Below are positions 22,761-34,026 of a DNA stretch of 64,000 nucleotides, one piece after another. The notes under the pieces were generated by a model, which had not been told where the DNA came from, did no database searches, and saw only the letters and a list, made by a program, of their open reading frames with translations. Source of the DNA: Impatiens glandulifera (taxonomy: Eukaryota; Streptophyta; Magnoliopsida; Ericales; Balsaminaceae); NCBI RefSeq assembly GCF_907164915.1, contig NC_061862.1, positions 87,840,846 through 87,904,845 of the forward strand. The letters run 5' to 3'. The stretch's first letter is position 1. Every line of letters starts with the position of its first letter. The translations under genes were made by a program, and so were the position numbers.

Positions 22761-22863
22761 CGATCCTCCTCATCCGGTTCAGACCCTGTTTGGTCGGCCA
22801 ATGTCAACTCAGCCTCAGGGAATCAGTTTTCTTGTCCACTTTAGGATTAAGGGAACTTGAAAT
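22761..22863 (+). pseudogene. Inverted exon 1 fragment (B-lectin domain) of the receptor-like kinase
   Basis: In plus orientation this reads [15 protein letters not shown] and continues to the GNLKL coding region with stops, matching residues about 105-140 of the intact protein. It is opposite to the adjacent 22410-22760 piece, so a small inversion joined them. Copia element 2 interrupts the fragment at 22864, and no continuation is seen on its far side. Confidence 0.78.
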
Positions 22864-23350
22864 TGTAGGTTAATTAGATGTTCGCAGCGGAATAATTTAT
22901 AGATCTAATCTAAACATCTGATCATATGATCATGCATAATTGATAGAATCATGATATATAGTTTATAGAAATATATCTTTGATGCGTGAACCGGATCAGA
23001 TCTGGTAGTAATGAATAATCGAGAGCCCCACGTGTTGCTCCTCTACTTGGTCCACACGAGCCCGACTAGATCTCTTTACTTTCGACTGCTAGGACGAAAA
23101 AGACAAAAGGGAAGCAATCCAATTGCTAGATTAAAAGATGAGTTCTTCCTTTTGGAGTTCTCACTGTAATATAGCAAAAGTCATTTTAAAAGAGGAACAA
23201 TTCTCTCTCTATTCACTTCTATTTTTTTTGCAAATAAGTGAATTCTTTTGTATTAAATAAAATTCCATAATTAACCATTAATTATATATTATTTTATTTC
23301 ACAAATAAATAATATTTCTTATTTATAAAAATATCTAATATGTATTAATT
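22864..23350 (-). repeat. Truncated 3' LTR of copia element 2
   Basis: Begins TGTAGGTTAATTAGATGTTC, as does 26207. Ends abruptly at the internal deletion junction. Confidence 0.85.
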
Positions 23351-23902
23351 ATTGATCGGACCATGTCTAACAAAGTTCTGTTTCTCCTTTCTCCTTTCAG
23401 ACACACCATTTAGCTGAGGTGTTCCTGGAGTAGACAATTGTGTGACTATCCCACAGTTTTTCAAATGATGATCAAATTCGTGGCTCAAGTACTCACCACC
23501 ACGATCAGATCGAAGTGCTTTTATTTTCTTGTCACTTTGAGTCTCTACTTCGTTTTGAAATTCCTTGAACTTTTCAAAGGACTCTGATTTATGTGACATA
23601 AGGTAGATATACCCATATCTACTCATGTCATCAGTAAATGTGATGAAGTATCTATAGTCACCTCTAGCTTTAGTGCTCATTGCACCACATACATCAGTAT
23701 GTATTACGCCAAGTAGTTCAGTAGGCCTTTCAAACGTTCCTTTGAAAGGTGACCTTGTCATCTTGCCCATCAGACATGATTCACATGTATCAATGGATTC
23801 AAAATCCATGTCTTTTAGAAGCCCATCTTTGTGGATCTTCTTCATGCGATTCGCACTAATGTGACCCAATCGACAATGCCATAGGTAGGCCTCACTCAAA
23901 CT
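23351..23902 (-). pseudogene. Copia element 2 integrase, C-terminally deleted
   Basis: Minus frame with the zinc module (LWHCRLGHIS...CESCLMGK), first catalytic Asp in HTDVCGAM, second Asp in SDRGGEY and the start of the GVSERR motif with the Glu. The frame then degenerates and ends at the LTR junction. A stop separates it from the protease part near 23902. Confidence 0.88.
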
Positions 23903-23904
23903 AT

Positions 23905-24369
23905 TTAATTTTTTTGTCTTTTGTTATTTATGTTATACAATTCTGATTTGAGATCTAATACAAAGAGTCCATTACTCATTGGAGCAGTCGCATAGAAAAT
24001 ATCATTCTTAAAAACAAAAATATTTCCATTTTTAATGCTAAATTCAAAACCTTCAGAATGTAATACAGCAACCGAAACAAGGTTCTTAGTAATGCAAGGA
24101 ACATAATAACAATTATTCAGTTCTAATATTAAACCAGAAGGTAAAGATAGACTTAAATCTCCTACGGTAAGTGCAACAACACTTGCTCTATTTCCAACGC
24201 TCAGGTCTATCTCTCCTTTATTCACTTGTCTTTTATTTCTAAGTCCCTGCACATATGAAATAATGTGAGCACCACATGCAGTATCTAATACCCAAATATG
24301 ACCATTATTTAATGTGAGAACATCGGTTGTCATAATCTCAATAACATAAATACTTGAAGTGGAACTCAC
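23905..24369 (-). pseudogene. Copia element 2 protease region
   Basis: Minus frame containing VLDTACGAHI. The retropepsin motif D-T-G-C/A appears here as D-T-A-C, so the active-site glycine is lost. It is followed by the typical NLVSVAVLHSEGFEF segment that leads to the pre-integrase module. Confidence 0.82.
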
Positions 24370-25217
24370 AGTCCCGTTCTTCTTGTCTTCTAGGTACTTG
24401 GGACAATTTCTTTTCTAGTGTCCCTTGGCCTTGCAGTAAAAACAATCATGATCAGCAGCCATCTTTGGCTTCTCACCACCCTTGGGTTTGCAACTTTCTT
24501 GCCTTTCCCTTAGTTATTGTTCTTTTTCTTAGCCACCTTCTTAAACCCCTTCCCATTGTTGACATTTAGAACTTCCTTCTTCTTGTCATCAATAATATTG
24601 CCTTCAGCATTTTTAAGTATGTTATGGAGCTCATTCAGATCATGCTTTAGACCATTCATGTGGTATTGCATTCTAAATGGTGCAAAACCATCATGTAAGG
24701 ATCTAAGAACAATATCAGTGGCCAACTCTTGGTCATATGGGGTCCCCAGATTTTCCATTCTCTTGAAAAGCCTAGTCGGGCTAATCACATGAGGACTCAC
24801 TGGTTTTCCCTTCACAAGCTTGCTATCAAATATAGCCTTGTGAGTCTCATATCGCTCTATCCTTGCCTGATCCTGAAACAACGTTTTCAGTTCAGTTATG
24901 ATAGTATAAGCATCAGAATGCAAAAACATCTTTTGCAATTCAGGCTCCATTGCAGTTAGCATGAGGCAAGTAACAGGTAATGCTTCAGTTTTCACCCGAG
25001 TTGATGTTGCCTTCTCCTCATCTGATGAGGTTCCGGTCACAGTAGGGATAGGGGTAGTTAGGACATCCTCATGTCCCTTAGACCTGAGAATAATTCTCAG
25101 ATTCCTTTCCCAATCAAGGAAGTTCGTTTCATTGAGCTTGTTTTTCTCAACAATTGAGCGTAGAGAGAATTTCAAATTATCGTTCGACATATTCTTCAGA
25201 ATATAAATGACATACAA
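24370..25217 (-). pseudogene. Copia element 2 gag
   Basis: Minus frame from about 25187 (MSNDNLKFSL) with the UBN2-type gag core (NFLDWERNLRIILRSKGH) and a Lys-rich tail. The CCHC knuckle at about 24400-24450 reads CFYCKAKGH, stop, KRNC. The usual Trp codon has become TAG, a G-to-A change of the kind expected from cytosine deamination. Confidence 0.85.
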
Positions 25218-26193
25218 ATCAGTTTATGTTTTGAAATTTGCAAAATACTTATAATTGAACAATTTAAAATAAGTGAATGCACATTTTATTCAAGTTTTTA
25301 TAGTCCCTAATGAATAAAATGATTCCAAGATCCCATTACAGACAATCCCCAACGTACTTTTGCACTGCCTTAGGTCTTGTGTGTTCAAGGTAAGTAACAA
25401 TTACTAATTATAACTTCTTATAATTCTTGGTTGATGATCCACATCCAATGTATGATTCATCCCATGCCTCAAGATCCAAAACTTTGCCTTTTGGTCTCTT
25501 GTTGGGTACAACCGTATCAAGGTTTATGAATCCCCGTATAGATTCATCCTCAGGAGCCTAAGGTTGAGGAAAGACACCCTCGCTTTTGCGAAACCTATCC
25601 AACCAAAACCATAAACTTCATGGGTCATGACACGGAAAGGTATTGCCCTAATTTTCTTTAGGAACTTAAGTTTTGATTGTCTTTTATTTATTAGTAAAAG
25701 TTATTATAAATAAAAACAATGCAATGAAAATTGTGATCCTAGTATGGCCCTTAAGATGCAAAGAAAATATATAAAGAACTAAACTTCTTTGGTCTCCATG
25801 CTTGCACCCTTCATGGATCTCCATCCTTGAACTTCATGGTTCTTATTTGTATTACATAATTATTTATAATAATCTAATTATCAAAATAAATTACAAAATA
25901 CATAACGATACGTAGATCGTGTTATAAGAAAACATAACGATGCTCAGATCGTATTTCTGGGCCATACTAAAAAAATATTAATCTTTAATAAGTGGGATTT
26001 CCTAACTTTTAGAAAACAAATATATCATATTTATTTGATCCAAATATTTATATAATCCAATTAAAATAAATATATCTTTTATTTTCTTAAAGATAGTTGT
26101 ACATCTTAATCTATGTAAAATTATATCATCGATATAGATCCGCATCAAAATTAACAGTTAATTTATTGATCCTTTCAATATATGCAACATTGC
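25218..26193 (-). other. 5' untranslated leader of copia element 2
   Basis: Lies between the PBS and gag on the minus strand. No coding sense recognised. Confidence 0.6.
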
Positions 26194-26205
26194 GCTATGA
26201 TACCA
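26194..26205 (-). other. Primer binding site of copia element 2
   Basis: Minus strand TGGTATCATAGC one base inside the 5' LTR. It matches the methionine tRNA 3' end type of PBS used by copia elements. Confidence 0.85.
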
Positions 26206-26206
26206 C

Positions 26207-26692
26207 TGTAGGTTAATTAGATGTTCGCAGCGGAATAATTTATAGATCTAATCTAAACATCTAATCATATGATCATGCATAATTAATAGAATCATGATAT
26301 ATAGTTTATAGAAATATACCTTTAATGCGTGAACCGGATCAGATCTGGTAGTAATGAATAATCGAGAGCCCCACGTATTGCTCCTCTACTTGGTCCACAC
26401 GAGTCCGACTAGATCTCTTTACTTTCGACTGCTAGGACGAAAAAGACAAAGGGGAAGCAATCCAATTGCTAGATTAAAAGATGATTTCTTCCTCTTGAAG
26501 TTCTCACCGTAATATAACAAAAGCCGTTTTAAAAGAGGAACAATTCTCTCTTTATTCACTTCTGTTTTCTTGCAAATAAGTGAATCCCTTCGTATTAAAT
26601 AAAATTCCATAATTAACCATTAATTATATATTATTTTATTTCACAAATAAATAATATTTCTTATTATTAATAATATCTAATATGTATTAATT
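26207..26692 (-). repeat. 5' LTR of copia element 2 (part shared with the left LTR)
   Basis: Nearly identical to 22864-23350. To its right (26625-26770) a block of about 65 bp (with TTTCACAAATAAATAATATT) is tandemly duplicated. Confidence 0.85.
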
Positions 26693-27123
26693 ATATATTA
26701 TTTTATTTCACAAATAAATAATATTTCTTATTATTAATAATATATTATTATTAATAATATCTAATATGTATTAATAATTAACCATCTTTCTCGTTTATCT
26801 AGTCGGTCAATTCTAAGTGTGTGACTTCATAGGACCCGATTATAATAGTTATAGGTTTAACCCCATTAATCGTAGTTGACTTCTAGCAAAGCACTACGAC
26901 TCCTAAAATAATCGGATTAAATTATATTTGTTAATTTGTCCTATCCAAGTTTAGTCATTGCACATTAAATTAAATGACATAATTCCTTCCGAAATTGGTT
27001 AAATAATGTTATTGCCATAAAAATATATGGTCCATAATATTGACATTTATAAGTCATTGACTATTCACATGCCTATTTGAATATGATTTCTCATGCAAAA
27101 TAATATTAAATATTTACTCACAA
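26693..27123. other. Probable distal LTR and flank, non-coding
   Basis: Contains sequence that may be the rest of the 5' LTR of copia element 2. No gene recognised. Confidence 0.4.
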
Positions 27124-27311
27124 CTAACTTCTATTCCGTACATTTGCACGAGTAATTATATAAAAAAATTGTGAAAAAAATATTACGGTGAAAATGTTTA
27201 TGCGCGGGTCAACCCACAATCCGACCCAAGTATCTATTTACTCTCACATATATATCCAAATTAACCACAGCTCTCGAACCGGCAATCCGGACACTTTAAA
27301 AATTAAGCATC

Positions 27312-27345
<34 letters not shown>
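27124..27345 (-). mobile_element. Helitron-like repeat, second copy
   Basis: Shares with 9665-9866 the block containing ACCCACAATCCGACCCAAGT, CAATCCGGACACTTTAAAAA and the terminal hairpin (here CGTGCAAATGTACG). The 3' CTAG is changed to TTAG. The other end runs into an (AT)n tract at 27316-27344. Confidence 0.45.
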
Positions 27346-27350
<5 letters not shown>

Positions 27351-28328
27351 TCAAAACAAACAAAAACATTTAAATTTAAATGTTAAATTATATGAATAAT
27401 TTACTAAATTAATATTTTTAATAAAAAAATATTTACCGTTCACATCATTTGTTGAGGGCCACTCCAAAGACGAACTCAATTAAATATTAAATTTTAAACG
27501 ATAAGTGTTAAAGTATATAGTAGGCAGCGAACCAATGAAACCAAATTGAAAGAATTTTTACCAAATAGTCTTAACAGTAGTTAAATTATCCGTAAGGAAC
27601 GATAAATAACCGGAAAAAGATTTGTCAAATAAATAATAATTAACCATCTTTATATATAGTCAAAATTTTTGAGAAACTCCTACAAATAATGAGATGATAC
27701 ATATACGAGGCTACAAATAATGAGATAATACATATAGAAGGATTTCATATAAAAGATTAGTTTCAATAACTCTCTATTGAAAATAAAATTAAATCAAATA
27801 ATTACGTCTCATTTGCTACTAGGAAAAAGACGGACATGGACTCAAGAAATAATTATCAACACTATCAAAAGGTATGAGCAACAAACGATTCACCAACAGT
27901 TGAGAATATTATTCAAATTTAAAAATTTCAAGATAAAAAATTTGATTCAACTAAATAAGATGCCGAAGCCAAATCGAACAAAACATAATATCAATTCAAA
28001 TTTGAGATGAATAGATAGATGAGACCCTCCCCTATATTATAAAAATAATTAGAAAAGAGCAAATAAGTGATTTTTCAATTTCTTAATAACTTTTTTTTAC
28101 ATCAAGAAAAGAAAATATTGTGTTATTGTTTCTCTTTATTTAATACAATGAGATAGTTTAGAAAGCCAATAGTTTAATTTAATTGAAAGAAAAAAAATGA
28201 AAATTTGATTAAATTTGTTATGAATGAAATGTATCATTAAGAATATAAAATATCCTAATTGCAATGAGATCAATGTATGTGGCTCATGTTTAAAGAAAAA
28301 AAAAATTGATCTTTTGAGAATGCTCTAC
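27346..28328. other. AT-rich region upstream of the glycosyltransferase
   Basis: Contains a short direct repeat (CTACAAATAATGAGAT at about 27683 and 27711). Otherwise no feature is recognised. It should include the glycosyltransferase promoter. Confidence 0.5.
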
Positions 28329-28337
28329 TATATATAG
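28329..28337 (+). promoter_or_regulatory. TATA box of the UDP-glycosyltransferase gene
   Basis: TATATATAG 33 bases before the ATG at 28370. If used at normal spacing it would give a very short leader of about 10 bases. Confidence 0.4.
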
Positions 28338-28369
28338 ACTATGTTGCAAAGGAAAATGAGGAGGAAGGG

Positions 28370-29809
28370 ATGGAGAAAAAACAAAACTTAAGCGTTGTAA
28401 TGCTACCATGGCTAGCTCATGGTCATATATCTCCATACTTGGAACTAGCCAAAAGACTCTCCAAAAGAAGCTTCAAAATCTATCTTTGTTCAACCCCAAT
28501 CAATCTAACCTCCATCAACAAAAACCTCGTTCATAACTATTCAATCGAACTCATCGAATTCGAAATCCCATCTCAACCAGACCTACCTCCGCATTTCCAC
28601 ACAACAAACCGCCTTCCACTTCACCTACACAACTCTCTCATAACCGCAGTGGCCATGGCCAGCCCAACTTTCTCAAATCTCATCAAAACCCTAAAACCAG
28701 ACATACTAATCTACGACTTCAACCAACAATGGTCTTCAACCCTCGCCGCCGCACTTAATATACCCTCCGTTCAGTTCATTACTGGGAGCCCAATCTTTTT
28801 TTCTCATGTCATCCATAGATTGAAGAAACCCACTGAAGATTTCCCTTATCCCGCCTTGAATCTTCCTGGAATTTATTGGAACAGGAAATTTCTAGAAATG
28901 TTTAAGCAGCATAAAAATGTTAGTAGCAGTAATTCGGTCATGGGTAGACCGTGTGGAATAATGTTCATGAAGAGTAGCTTTGAAGAGGTAGAGAGGAAAT
29001 ATATTGAGTATGGTTCAGAGCTGTTTGGAGTAAAGATTGTTCCAACAGGTATGTGCAATTAATTATAAAAAGAGTTCTTGTATTATTCGTTAAAGATGTT
29101 ACAACTATCAATTATTTTCCTGCAAGGTCCGTTGATTAAAGATCCAGAAGAAGACGATGATATCGAAAGTGAAATCATGGAGTGGTTAAACAGGAAACAG
29201 ATATCCTCGACTGTGTTCGTTTCGTTTGGGACGGAGAACTTTCTCTCTAGAGAAGAAATAGAGGAAATAGCTAAAGGGTTGGAGTTAAGTATGGTGAACT
29301 TCATTTGGGTACTTAGATTTCCGTTTGGGGAGAAGATCTCCATTGAAGAAGCATTACCCATTGGCTTTCTTGAAAGGGTAAATACAGAGTCAGATAGAAG
29401 ATTGGTGATTGATAAATGGGTATCGCAATCTAGGATTTTAGCCCACCCGAGTATTGGAGGATTTGTAAGCCATTGTGGGTGGGGATCTACTACCGAGGCT
29501 ATGGCGTTTGGAGTTCCAATTGTGGCTATACCGATGCAGTTGGACCAACCTTTGAATGCGAGGCTTGTGAACGAGGTTGGTGTGGGAGTGGAAGTTGAGA
29601 GAGATGAGAATGGGAAGTTTAGTGGGGAAGAGATAGCAAAATTGATAAGGGATGTGGTTTTAGGGGAGAATGGGAAGAACATAAGGGATAAAGCTGTGGA
29701 AATGAAAGGGAGAATGAAAATTGAAGGAGAAGATGCAATTGATGGAGTTGTGGAAGAACTCTACAAACTTCACCACAAAAATGTATGTATCAGTGGAGAA
29801 AACAACTAG
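28370..29809 (+). CDS. UDP-glycosyltransferase, UGT94-like (sugar-on-sugar glucosyltransferase), 2 exons
   Basis: Cytosolic family-1 glycosyltransferase of 453 aa. Exons 28370-29048 and 29127-29809 are separated by a 78-bp GT-AG intron; without splicing the frame stops at about 29060. The N-terminal PWLAHGHISPYLELAKRLS carries the catalytic His19. The C-terminal PSPG box is exactly 44 residues, starting W in WVSQSRILAHPS, with HCGWGSTTEA and ending LDQ. Trp22 of the box and the final Asp-Gln fit UDP-glucose as donor. The N-terminal signature (LCSTPINLTSI) and GWGS variant resemble UGT94/GGT enzymes that extend the sugar chain of flavonoid, lignan or terpenoid glucosides. The acceptor cannot be told from the sequence. 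No defect seen. No pathway partner lies in the window. Confidence 0.92.
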
Positions 29810-30210
29810 TTTTCTATGCCATATTTTTTATTTATTTTTGCTCTCTTACAAAAAAAAAAAAAAATTTATTCATATCTCCTCACCTATCAATGCAATTTTA
29901 TCAAGATAAATTTCAATGTTTAAGAAATAACTCTCATCCAATTTATAAGAAGGTGCTTCAACTTAATTTCAATTTGCATTGAACAAACCGTTAGAACTTG
30001 TTTCATGTTGGTTATTTGTATTTTTAATTGATTAATTCATTATTGGGTTATTTTGTAATGTCATAACCTTAAGTGTCACATTTTTGTAAAATGATATTAT
30101 TGACCCAACGAGGACACCTTTTTTGTAAAATGATATTATTGACTCAATCAGGAGAAATTTGATGAAATGAACATGAAGATCAACTTATTTGACTTTTTTT
30201 TTTTTTTTGG
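29810..30210. other. 3' flank of the glycosyltransferase
   Basis: A 41-bp segment containing TTTTTGTAAAATGATATTAT is repeated at about 30080 and 30118. Poly-T at 30192-30208 borders the next transposon. No gene. Confidence 0.5.
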
Positions 30211-32757
30211 TAGGGGTGACAATTTAAAATCGTCCCGCTCGAACCGAACCGATTGGTATGGTTTTTCTCCGCTTTGACTGGGGATCGGGGCGTATCGGAG
30301 AAAACCCGAAATATGTTGACAGAGGTTCGGGATGGGGATGATATTTACATGCATCGAACCGATTCCCGAACTGAACCGATTATATTTATTTAATAAAAAT
30401 ATATTAATTAATGACATCATTATTTTTCCTCTTTTTCATTAAAACCTCTTTAACTTATTTCTCTACACGCTATCCTCAATTTATCTTTTACTTTTTACCT
30501 CTTCATCTTTCTCTCATATTAATTTCATCTTTCTCATTATCATTTCTCTTTCTTTAGGATTTATTATAATTTTAGTTACATATTCTTTCTTCTACGTACA
30601 TGATTATCTCTTGAATCTTGAGAGTGTTTTCAGATTGAAGGTTAATTCTCTCTTGAATCTTGAGAGTTTTTTTAGAATGAGGTTAGTTGAACTCTTTGCT
30701 AATATTATTTTATATATTATTTTACTGTTTTCTTACTAATTAATATGGCATCACATCTTTTCTGTAGAGTTTTTTTTATCTTTGTCTTTCACAATCTTTG
30801 TTACATCTTCTCTCGACTTGACGACGATATTTCCGATTTTAGGTCAGTTTAGTTATTTTATTTCTATTATAAACAATTAGTTTAGATCGCTATTATTTAA
30901 TTTATATAATATTTGTGTTCGATCATTTTCTTTTACTTATATATTCACGTATAATATTTTATTGTTCCTCAAATAAAAAACTGTGTTACTAATTATTTTG
31001 TCCTCAAATTACTTTTTATTAAATGTTGATGATGAAGATGTTAAAGTGGAGGATGAAGAAAGAGGTTATGAATTTTTTTGATGTTATTAATCAAGAAAAT
31101 TATTTTGTCTTTGTTATTTATTAATATTCTTTTTTATGAATGTAGAATCTTCGTTTTTGAATGTAAGAAAATATGATGAAAATGAGAAGAAGAAGGTTAG
31201 ATTTCTTTATTAATAATACTTCATTTTCTTTATTAATATTTTTTTTATTAATATAAAATATCATCCTGATCATTGAAGATGAAGAATGGAGATTCAATCT
31301 AGAGTTTATGTTATATTTTAAAGGAAAAAAGCTCACTTAGACGTATGTACTTGTACAACTAGCTCACTTAGACGTATGTACTAATAAAAGATCATTTAAA
31401 CATATGTACTATCAAAAATTGGCTCATTTAGCCTCTTTTAGTAACCATGGTTAACTTTTATTTTTAAATTTATATATTTATTAATTAAATATTAATATAT
31501 TTTCTCTCTCATTCCTTTTCATTTATTACTAATAAATGAACTCTCTATTTTTTTTTTATCTTTTTTATTATTTCTATATAAGCATTTAGTTAAACTAGGT
31601 AATTTATTTTATTCTTAATTTATTTTATTATTTTAATATTAATTTCTCTTTTATATGTTATCTTCCTTTTTTTATTAGTTTTTATTTCTCATTTTGTTTA
31701 AATTCTCATTTTTGAAAAATATTTAATAATTTATTTATAAATTTTATGTTTTACTGGAATATTTTTTTGAATGATTTTTTCTTATTTAATTTAATATAAA
31801 CAAAAATGAAATTAATAATTTTTTATTTAATTTTTATTCACGACTTATAGTAGTAGGTGCATTGTTTTGTCTAATATTTGATTATTATTTTTTTGGGTTT
31901 ATTCAATTTTTAATTCTTAATTAATTTATTTTTGTGTTGAAGAATTTTTATTGTTGAAAGGATTTTCATTGTTAAAATGATTTTCATTGTTATATTCAAT
32001 CATTGGGACCAAACAATTTTAAAATAATTAATAATTTATGTGAATATAAGAAAAAAATATAAGAAAGAAGAAAAAAATATAAAGTTAAAATAATTAATGA
32101 TGAATACTCATATATATATAAAATAAAATTAAAATAATTAATAATAAATGCTCATATAGAAATAATAAAAAAGATAAAAAAAAAATAGAGAGTTCATTTA
32201 TTAGTAATAAATGAAAAGGAATGAGAGAGAAAATATATTAATATTTAATTAATAAATATATAAATTTAAAAATAAAAGTTAATCATGGTTACTAAAAGAG
32301 GCTAAATGAGCCAATTTTTGATAGTACATATGTTTAAATGATCTTTTATTAGTACATACGTCTAAGTGAGCTAGTTGTACTAGTACATACGTCTAAATGA
32401 GCTTTTTTCCTATTTTAAAACATTATTATTATTGGAAGTTTATTTGCTTTGTATTTAATACTTTAAAATTATTATTATTGAATGTTGTTTTTGTTTGGTA
32501 TTTAATATTTTGATCATTTATAACTTTAAAGATATGAATTATTTTATTTTATTTTATTTTATTATTTATGTTTTAAATTTAAATTGTTATTTGGTTTCGG
32601 TGCACCGCGGGGAAACTCCATCCCCGATCGGGGCGGGGATGGTTTATATTTAAAAACCAAGTTGGGAATCGGGGCGGGGATCAGGGCGGGATAGGTAAAT
32701 TCGGGGCGGGGATGGTATTGTCATTCACCGAACCGAACCGTCCCATTGTCATCCCTA
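30211..32757. mobile_element. GC-rich-ended TIR element (hAT-like?), hosting a nested MULE
   Basis: Ends are TAGGGGTGACAAT (30211) and ATTGTCATCCCTA (32757). Subterminal DNA is rich in CCGAACCG, GGGGCGGGG and ATCGGGGCGGG, strongly unlike its AT-rich interior. Flanks share TTTTGG, a possible short target duplication. A second, 450-bp member is at 48877-49329. No transposase frame is recognised; 31323-32410 is a separate nested element. The superfamily is uncertain. Confidence 0.6.
31323..32410. mobile_element. Mutator-like non-autonomous element with long TIRs
   Basis: 1088 bp with inverted repeats of about 235 bp (GGAAAAAAGCTCA(C/T)TTAGACG at both ends) and a perfect 9-bp target duplication TATTTTAAA at 31314-31322 and 32411-32419. 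The 9-bp duplication and long TIRs are the hallmark of Mutator-like elements. The short unit TCACTTAGACGTATGTACT occurs twice at each end. The interior is AT-rich without a transposase. Confidence 0.9.
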
Positions 32758-32808
32758 CTTTTGGCCAGCGCATAAAATAAATGTCTGGTAATACTTTTTT
32801 TTTCTTTT

Positions 32809-33068
32809 GACGAAAATGCCCCGTTGTGAGACGCAATCAGATGTCGTGTGAAAAATTTTTATTTTATTTTATTTTTGGAAAAAAAAATAAAAAAAAAATT
32901 GTCTCGCGAATGTCAGTTGCGTCTCGCGATTGAGGACGTCTCGCGACAAGGGCAAAATCATCCAAAAAAAGGAAAAGGTGTCACCATCGCTTTCTATTTT
33001 GAGCGATGGTCAAAAGTCAAATAAATGGTCGAAAAGTCAAATAAATGAATCATTAGGGTCATTTCGTC
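32809..33068. mobile_element. Possible mini-MULE related to the element at the right edge
   Basis: Ends GACGAAAATGCCC and (reverse complement) GACGAAATGACCC form a short inverted repeat. The interior has three copies of GTCTCGCGA (about 32900-32948). The left terminus of the large MULE near 56703 reads ACGAAATTGCCC and is followed by TTTCGCGAA motifs. No target duplication found, so the assignment is tentative. Confidence 0.35.
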
Positions 33069-33211
33069 AAATTTTCCCTCAACCAGGGCTCGTGTGGGCT
33101 AAAATTAATCCCGGAAAAACAAAATTTATTTTTTGTTTTTACAATAAAAATGTAACATTATCCTTTAATTTAAAAAAATATATAATTTAATTCACTAATT
33201 ATTTTACCTTA

Positions 33212-33898
33212 AAACATCTCCAATGGGCACGCAAATCCCATTATGCGTGCCCTTTTTCACTCGAACCGGACACTATTCGCAAACCCAAAATGCGTTTGGA
33301 TGTTTCTCTCCTCTAGCTAACGCATATTTGTGTTGTTACAGTTCATTCCCATTTTAGTCATTTTTAAAATGGCCCTCATTCTATTTTTTCTTTTTTTATA
33401 TATATAACCTATATATATATATAATCAAAATTAAGCCTTAAACTTAGTTTTTTTTCTTTTTAAGATAAAAGTTATAGTATTTTTAAATGTATAGTTAATC
33501 ATTAAATTATATTAGATTTAAAATTTTATCTAATTTATTTATATTTTATAATTTATTTTATAGTTACGAATAAACATATAAATTTTTTTATTTTTTATTA
33601 ATAATGTTTGTTTTAATATATTATGTTTGTTTATTTAAGTGTATTATTTAATTATTTTTGTTATGTATGAATTATTGATATATAATTAATTTTATTATAT
33701 GAATAAGAAAAGATTGGGGTTAAATATGTGAAGTTGATAAATATATAGATAATATTAATAAGGTTAAAAAGTTAGTATAAAAAAAGAATATTCTTTTGAA
33801 TTTGGAAATTGATTTTGGGGGTTGTAGATGAATTACTGTTTGATGTGATGTTTACTGTATTTTGGGTTTAAGAATGTGTTTGTGGGTTGGAGATGGTC
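33212..33898. mobile_element. PIF/Harbinger (Tourist-like) MITE
   Basis: 687 bp. Ends AAACATCTCCAATGGG and (reverse complement) GACCATCTCCAACCC, flanked by the 3-bp duplication TTA (33209-33211, 33899-33901). CATCTCCAA is a familiar Harbinger-type end. No coding capacity. Confidence 0.75.
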
Positions 33899-34026
33899 TT
33901 AATTTACTGATTTTATCTATAATTTTTCGTTATTTCTTTATAAGTTCACTTTTAATTTTTTTTAAACTCACTTCATTCCGATTCTTGAATTCGTTTCTAA
34001 ACCTAACTACAAAGAATAATTTTTGA

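Larger units (their letters stand above)
22864..26692 (-). mobile_element. Ty1/copia retrotransposon (element 2), internally deleted
   Basis: Left LTR part 22864-23350 is nearly identical to 26207-26692. Minus-strand gag, protease and integrase N-part lie between, and a PBS lies next to the right LTR. The left LTR runs directly into the integrase core (junction near 23351), so a deletion removed the inner end of that LTR, the PPT, RNase H, RT and the rest of integrase. The right LTR probably continues beyond 26692, perhaps to about 27110, because the matched part does not end in a clear CA terminus. I could not find a target duplication to fix the far end. Confidence 0.88.

Noticed and set aside
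22469..22807. A 112-codon minus-strand frame taken as a single kinase exon
   Set aside because: The first part is antisense to the B-lectin coding sequence and only the rest is sense, so the frame crosses an inversion junction and is not a real protein.
28873..29682. Minus-strand open frames over the glycosyltransferase
   Set aside because: Shadow frames of an exon with clear UGT motifs.
30148..30420. 90-codon minus-strand frame
   Set aside because: Lies across a transposon end; composition reflects the GC-rich TIR.
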